DNA from: Phallus indusiatus
Lineage: Eukaryota > Basidiomycota > Agaricomycetes > Phallales > Phallaceae
Direction of reading: 5' to 3'
NCBI GenBank assembly: GCA_027605045.1
Contig: JAQFWX010000013.1
Coordinates: forward strand, 868,001 to 932,000
Length of the DNA stretch: 64,000 bases
Shown piece after piece: positions 60,491-64,000 of this stretch. Positions within the stretch are counted from its first letter, which is position 1. Each line of letters begins with the position of its first letter. The position numbers were made by a program, and so were the translations under genes. The notes under the pieces are model-generated. The model saw only the letters and a program-made list of their open reading frames with translations, did not search any database and was not told where the DNA came from.

Positions 60491-61063
60491 TCAGTATTCA
60501 TTGAGGATTTCTTTGGCGTGTGTCTTGGCGTCCTTGCTGGTGTGGGGATCTAATATATTGAATAAACCAATTCTTGAAGGGAAAAACCGATGAAAGACAT
60601 ACTGGACAAAGTGGCTTTGTAGCCGCCAAGGACACGATGCATATGCTCTTCTTCGGATCTGCTGCCACCAGTGTCACCTTCATCAAATTCACCAGCGGCA
60701 GCGAGAACTTCAGTGGCGTGTTCTTTGGCTTCCATTGAAGTATGGGGGTTGGAAATGGTGGCTTTGAAACCTTAAAATTGAAATGAGGGTTGGGATATTG
60801 AACTATTGTCGCCACCCTGCGATGCGCTTACCTCCCAAGACACGGTTGTTGTGCATGGCTCTTTCAGCATCGGTGTTGTATGCCTCTAAAGCCTGGAGCT
60901 CTGCACGAGCATGCGCTTTGGCAGCTGCGCTCGTACGAGGGTTGGCGAGGGTCGCTTTGTAACCCGCCATAACACGGGTGTGGTGAAAATCCTCTGAAAT
61001 CAGTTGAATCAGTCGACAAGATCTTTCTCCTGGAGAGGAGGAGAGCTCACCTGTGCTAGTCAT
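60491..61063 (-). CDS. con-6: CON-6 family (conidiation-specific protein 6) repeat protein
   Basis: This is a small hydrophilic protein of the fungal CON-6 family, first known as a conidiation-induced, spore-abundant protein in Neurospora. Four exons give about 133 residues: MTST, then EDFHHTRVMAGYKATLANP. The family motif (GxKATxxNPxTSxxAKxxA) occurs three times: GYKATLANPRTSAAAKAHA, GFKATISNPHTSMEAKEHA and GYKATLSNPHTSKDAKTHA. Introns split the second and third repeats at or inside the motif. Start ATG is 61063-61061; stop TGA is 60491-60493. A TATATAAA near 61148 lies about 85 bp upstream. No signal peptide. The molecular role of the family is not known. Confidence 0.9.
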
Positions 61064-61646
61064 TTTGGTTCGTACTTGTGGATGAGTTGAGAGTTTGAAA
61101 AGTCTGAGCGAAGGTAATTTAGGCATGCTTGAAATACCATCAGGCTGTTTATATAAATTCTGACGTTTTTTATTCCTTTTGTTCGACTGTCGTCATACAA
61201 GTCATAGTTTTTTTGGAGTAAAACGTGACGTCAAAGATCAGTGGAGAGTCGTACCAGTATCGGCAAGAGTGACCGACTTCCAAAACCGTGCGGTGGAGTG
61301 GTTGTTTCTCTTTTGCATTGTATGTCGGAAGTGGGGATGAATTGATACGTCAGGCTCGGAGCAAAGGTTGATATCATCGTGTGACTCCGTGTGTAAAGAG
61401 TTTACGCGTCTACGTGTTGTGAACCATTGTGGTCGCGTTTACTGAAGTGGATCCTTTTTACGTGAATACGCCTTTGAAGCTGATTAGGAATGTTTTTGAG
61501 ACATGGTCACCGGACGCATTAGAACACCAATTTTTGACAGTTTTTGACAGAATACGTACAGATATCATTCAAATAGTGTGCGATAATTTTACGCTTCCGT
61601 GACTGTAATATAATATACCAATGGACTCGCGCGTAGAGCCATTTGT

Positions 61647-61706
61647 ATGACAAGCTGAATAGCATGAGAACAAAGAATGAATGTGTATAAAAAGCACAAG
61701 CTGTAC
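61647..61706 (+). promoter_or_regulatory. Upstream copy of duplicated TATA-containing segment
   Basis: The segment from TGACAAGCTGAAT to CACAAGCTGTAC, with TATAAAAA at 61686, is repeated without gaps at 61798-61856 (45 of 59 positions identical by eye count). It may be a second, upstream transcription start region for the terpene synthase gene or a relic of a duplicated promoter. Confidence 0.6.
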
Positions 61707-61796
61707 AATTGCATACATGGCCACTAGGTCATGTCATCGGGGGTAAAATGCGACTTCTAACCTCTTCTAATACAGACATGCCCGAAGCGTGATAAT

Positions 61797-61856
61797 ATGA
61801 CAGGCTGAATGACATGGGAACGGATAGAAATTGCGTATAAAGACCACAAGCTGTAC
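61797..61856 (+). promoter_or_regulatory. Core promoter of the terpene synthase gene
   Basis: TATAAAGA at 61836 lies 51 bp before the chosen ATG at 61887 and sits in the proximal copy of the duplicated segment. This TATA position argues against the earlier in-frame start at 61809, which would lie upstream of the TATA box. Confidence 0.6.
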
Positions 61857-61886
61857 GAGAAAGAAGAGTCAGCTGAGAGACCGCCA

Positions 61887-63022
61887 ATGTCTACTGTAGC
61901 TAAAGAACATACCCTTCCTGATCTTTGGACGCACTGTCCCTTCCCCGTCAAATTTCATGACAACAGCACGGAAGTGATCGTCGAATCTCAGAAGTGGTTC
62001 GACAACTCCGGGACAACCCTCTTTGCGCCATCTTCTCCTTACGCTGGCTTGCGGGAAACCATTGATAGTGCAGGAGTTGGCCAGCTAGTCGCATACTGCT
62101 TTCCTAACGTTACTCAGGAGAAATTCAGGATCCTTTGCGATCTTGGGTATATATTGTTCCTCCTTGATGACCTCGGGGATGTGATGGCGAAAGGCGAATG
62201 GGACGGTGTGAAAAATGCTATTGAAAATGTTTTGAATGGCGGGAAGGTCGTTGAGCAAGGTGTAGAAGGTGACGTTGCCAAGTTATTCGCTGAGTACGTT
62301 GGACTATCATATCCATGTATCGATATTAATACTCTTCACAGTTGGTGGGAACGCATCAAAAAAACTCTGAGTCCGGCTTATCAAGCTCGTTACGTCCAAG
62401 ACTTTACGGAATACCTTGAAGGTATCAGACTTGAGACGGATCATAGGCACTCCGGGCATGTTCACCCCACCCACGAAGAATACATATCGCACCGTCGTTG
62501 GAATACTGGTGCTAAACCTTTCCTCGAGTTGGCTGAATATACCATCGATGTGGAACTTCCCGAAGAAGTACGTTCTCATCCAGAATATGTGAAGATGGAA
62601 GATGCTGTCAGTGATTATATCTCTTTCACGAATGTGCGTACTTTGTCCATCATTTGAAATACGCGCCACCATCATCTCGGTTTTTTTTTTAAAAAATGTG
62701 ATATTCTTTTTCACAGGACATCTTCTCGTACAAGAAGGAACAGAAGGACGAGCATAATCACAACATGGTCATTATTCTTTGCAAGAAGCACGACAAGGAC
62801 CTGCAACGTGCGATCAATCACGTTGGTGAATTAGCAACGAAGGCGATTGACACGTATAAAGAAGCGAAAGCGAACCTGCCCTTCCAAAGCGAAGATATCA
62901 CAGCCTATTGTGGCGCATTGGAATATGTTATCTCCGGGTGTTTGGAGTGGAGTGTTTCTATCTCACGATACTTTGGCACGGAAGGGGGAACAATCAAAGA
63001 GCAAAAGAAGATTGTACTGTAG
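61887..63022 (+). CDS. Type I terpene cyclase (sesquiterpene synthase family)
   Basis: This enzyme class ionises farnesyl diphosphate and cyclises it to a sesquiterpene hydrocarbon in the cytosol. Two exons (61887-62633 and 62717-63022) give 350 residues, the usual basidiomycete length. The Asp-rich metal motif is DDLGD at residues 94-98, in LFLLDDLGDVM. The second metal motif is NDIFSYKKE at residues 249-257, fitting the ND(x)2Sx3E consensus; the intron falls exactly between its Asn and Asp. An RY pair at 333-334 near the C-terminus matches the diphosphate sensor. The product cannot be predicted from sequence alone. No cytochrome P450, transporter or regulator lies beside it in this window, so it is not obviously part of a cluster. 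I start at MSTVAKEHTLPDLW because of the TATA position. Confidence 0.9.
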
Positions 63023-63205
63023 TAACTGTGAAATGTATAAAAAGGATCGTGTATCAGTGAAATACAAAGTGAAATTGTCCTTGTTTCATATATAAAACGG
63101 ACTGTCGCCGTTGGACGTCTGGTCGGACGACGTCAGCACGACTCTATATAGGTCTCGGCCAGCACGGTCACACTTAGTAATACCCGCCCCGCCAGTGTTT
63201 ATAGC
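63023..63205. promoter_or_regulatory. Short tandem intergenic region with TATA
   Basis: Only about 180 bp separate the terpene synthase stop from the next same-strand ATG. A TATATA at 63145 lies about 60 bp before that ATG and is the likely promoter of the HbrB-like gene. Confidence 0.5.
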
Positions 63206-64000
63206 ATGCCTCATCGACGGCCTTCGTCTCCCTTGGACAGTGAGCAGGCTGCTGTCAACCTTCGACGCAGCTCGAGCGACACGTCCAAGCCGCAGCGTTT
63301 CCTAGCGAAATTAAAGCATGCTAATTTGGCATCATCAAGTAGCAACACTCCGGCGCCTGCACCGTCGCAGCCGCTGCCGACCTCAACTCCTGGTGTTGCC
63401 AGTCCCTCACCAGTAACTCCCACCAAAGCAACACCTGCCAATCAATCTGTAAGTAAATAGAAAAACTTATCATTGAATATTTACTTATCACTAGTGTTTG
63501 GCTTGGTTTTTCTACACTTTTGTCTACAACCAGAGCGCTCAAATGCATCGTCTCGGCACACAAGCACTTCCTCAAATTCAGATTCAAAATAATCATCTTT
63601 GTCCACCTTCTTCTTTGTCGATGAATAACCCAACAGCTGCTTCTGCGTCGTCAATATCATTGGCCTCAACTTTGGCTGGTGGATCGGGGTTGGGAAATCC
63701 CGGTACTGCCAGCACAGCAAACATAGGAAGTGCAGGGGGTGGAAGTGGAAATCAACCTCTTGGTGTTGGAGCAGACCGCGACCCTTGGCACATGCTGCAC
63801 TTCCATGTCTTGCCCCTTTTCAATGGCGAAATGTTGCGAATACCCATTGAAGACTTGAACGAGCTTGTCAGCAAACACATCTCCAACATCGTTGCTCGTG
63901 CACCCGCGAGGGCTGTAGCGACGCTTGAGCATGACGTCGAGTCTTTGCTCGCTAGGGGAATGGTTACTCTTAATGTTCGTGTAGCCGAGGTCGACGATAC
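63206..64000 (+). CDS. hbrB: HbrB/PRR5 (Bit61)-like TORC2 subunit, 5' part, truncated by window end
   Basis: The first exon is basic and Ser/Pro-rich (MPHRRPSSPLDSEQAAVNLR ...). After a short intron (donor after TCT near 63448, acceptor before 63534) a Ser/Gly/Asn-rich disordered region leads into an ordered domain: HFHVLPLFNGEMLRIPIEDL, NELVSKHISNIV and VESLLARGMVTLNVRV. The pattern LF-x-G-x-x-L-x-x-x-I-E-x-L-N, then a helix, then LLxRGMVxL, is what I recall of the HbrB-like family, which includes human PRR5/Protor and yeast Bit61, accessory subunits of TOR complex 2. HbrB was named for hyperbranching Aspergillus mutants. The C-terminal part lies beyond the window. Confidence 0.72.

Overview
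The window looks like nuclear DNA of a mushroom-forming basidiomycete (Agaricomycetes). The signs are many short GT-AG introns of about 45-65 nt, a class I hydrophobin, several agaricomycete-type families (DUF6532, DUF6534, APH-like kinases, VIT/vWA proteins, single-LysM membrane proteins), a type I sesquiterpene synthase and moderate GC content. Gene models below were spliced by eye from both strands. Starts, stops and phases were checked where stated, but no transcript or search supports them.

Layout. 1-3.2 kb: no convincing intact gene, but two diverged copies of one coding-like fragment. 3.3-11.1 kb: two long minus-strand genes, the Ski-complex scaffold SKI3 and a CDKN3/KAP-like phosphatase with a long Pro/Ser-rich N-terminus. 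11.1-13.8 kb: mostly empty, with a possible gene remnant. 13.9-17.4 kb: a complete hydrophobin (+), a DUF6532 protein (-) and a small Pro-rich hypothetical (-). 17.4-19.8 kb: no gene, one good inverted repeat. 19.8-22.3 kb: an APH-fold kinase (-) and a single-pass LysM protein (+). 22.5-33.5 kb: three tandem head-to-tail VIT-vWA genes sharing promoter and 3' flank, each diverging in its own way. 34.0-38.7 kb: a DUF6534 multi-pass membrane protein and a membrane-anchored Smr-domain protein, both minus. 38.7-46.9 kb: a gene desert. 46.9-50.4 kb: a Pro-rich hypothetical and ribosomal protein uS7 (RPS5), both minus. 52.9-56.1 kb: a LYC1-like acetyltransferase and a second DUF6534-like membrane protein, both plus. 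58.1-64.0 kb: a secreted A1 aspartic protease (+), a CON-6 family protein (-), a sesquiterpene synthase (+) and the 5' part of an HbrB/PRR5 (TORC2) subunit (+).

The most unusual element is the VIT-vWA array. It is a recent-looking triplication in which copy A looks canonical. Copy B has gained exon modules encoding an FG/Pro-rich linker. Copy C has lost a metal-site Asp, lost its stop codon, turned an intron into coding sequence, and carries a 91-bp perfect-ended hairpin insertion in its promoter. The sesquiterpene synthase is also notable for a duplicated TATA segment exactly 150 bp apart. Housekeeping genes (SKI3, RPS5, HbrB) are interspersed with lineage-specific secreted, membrane and signalling genes. 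No operon-like unit, CRISPR array, rRNA or confident tRNA was seen.
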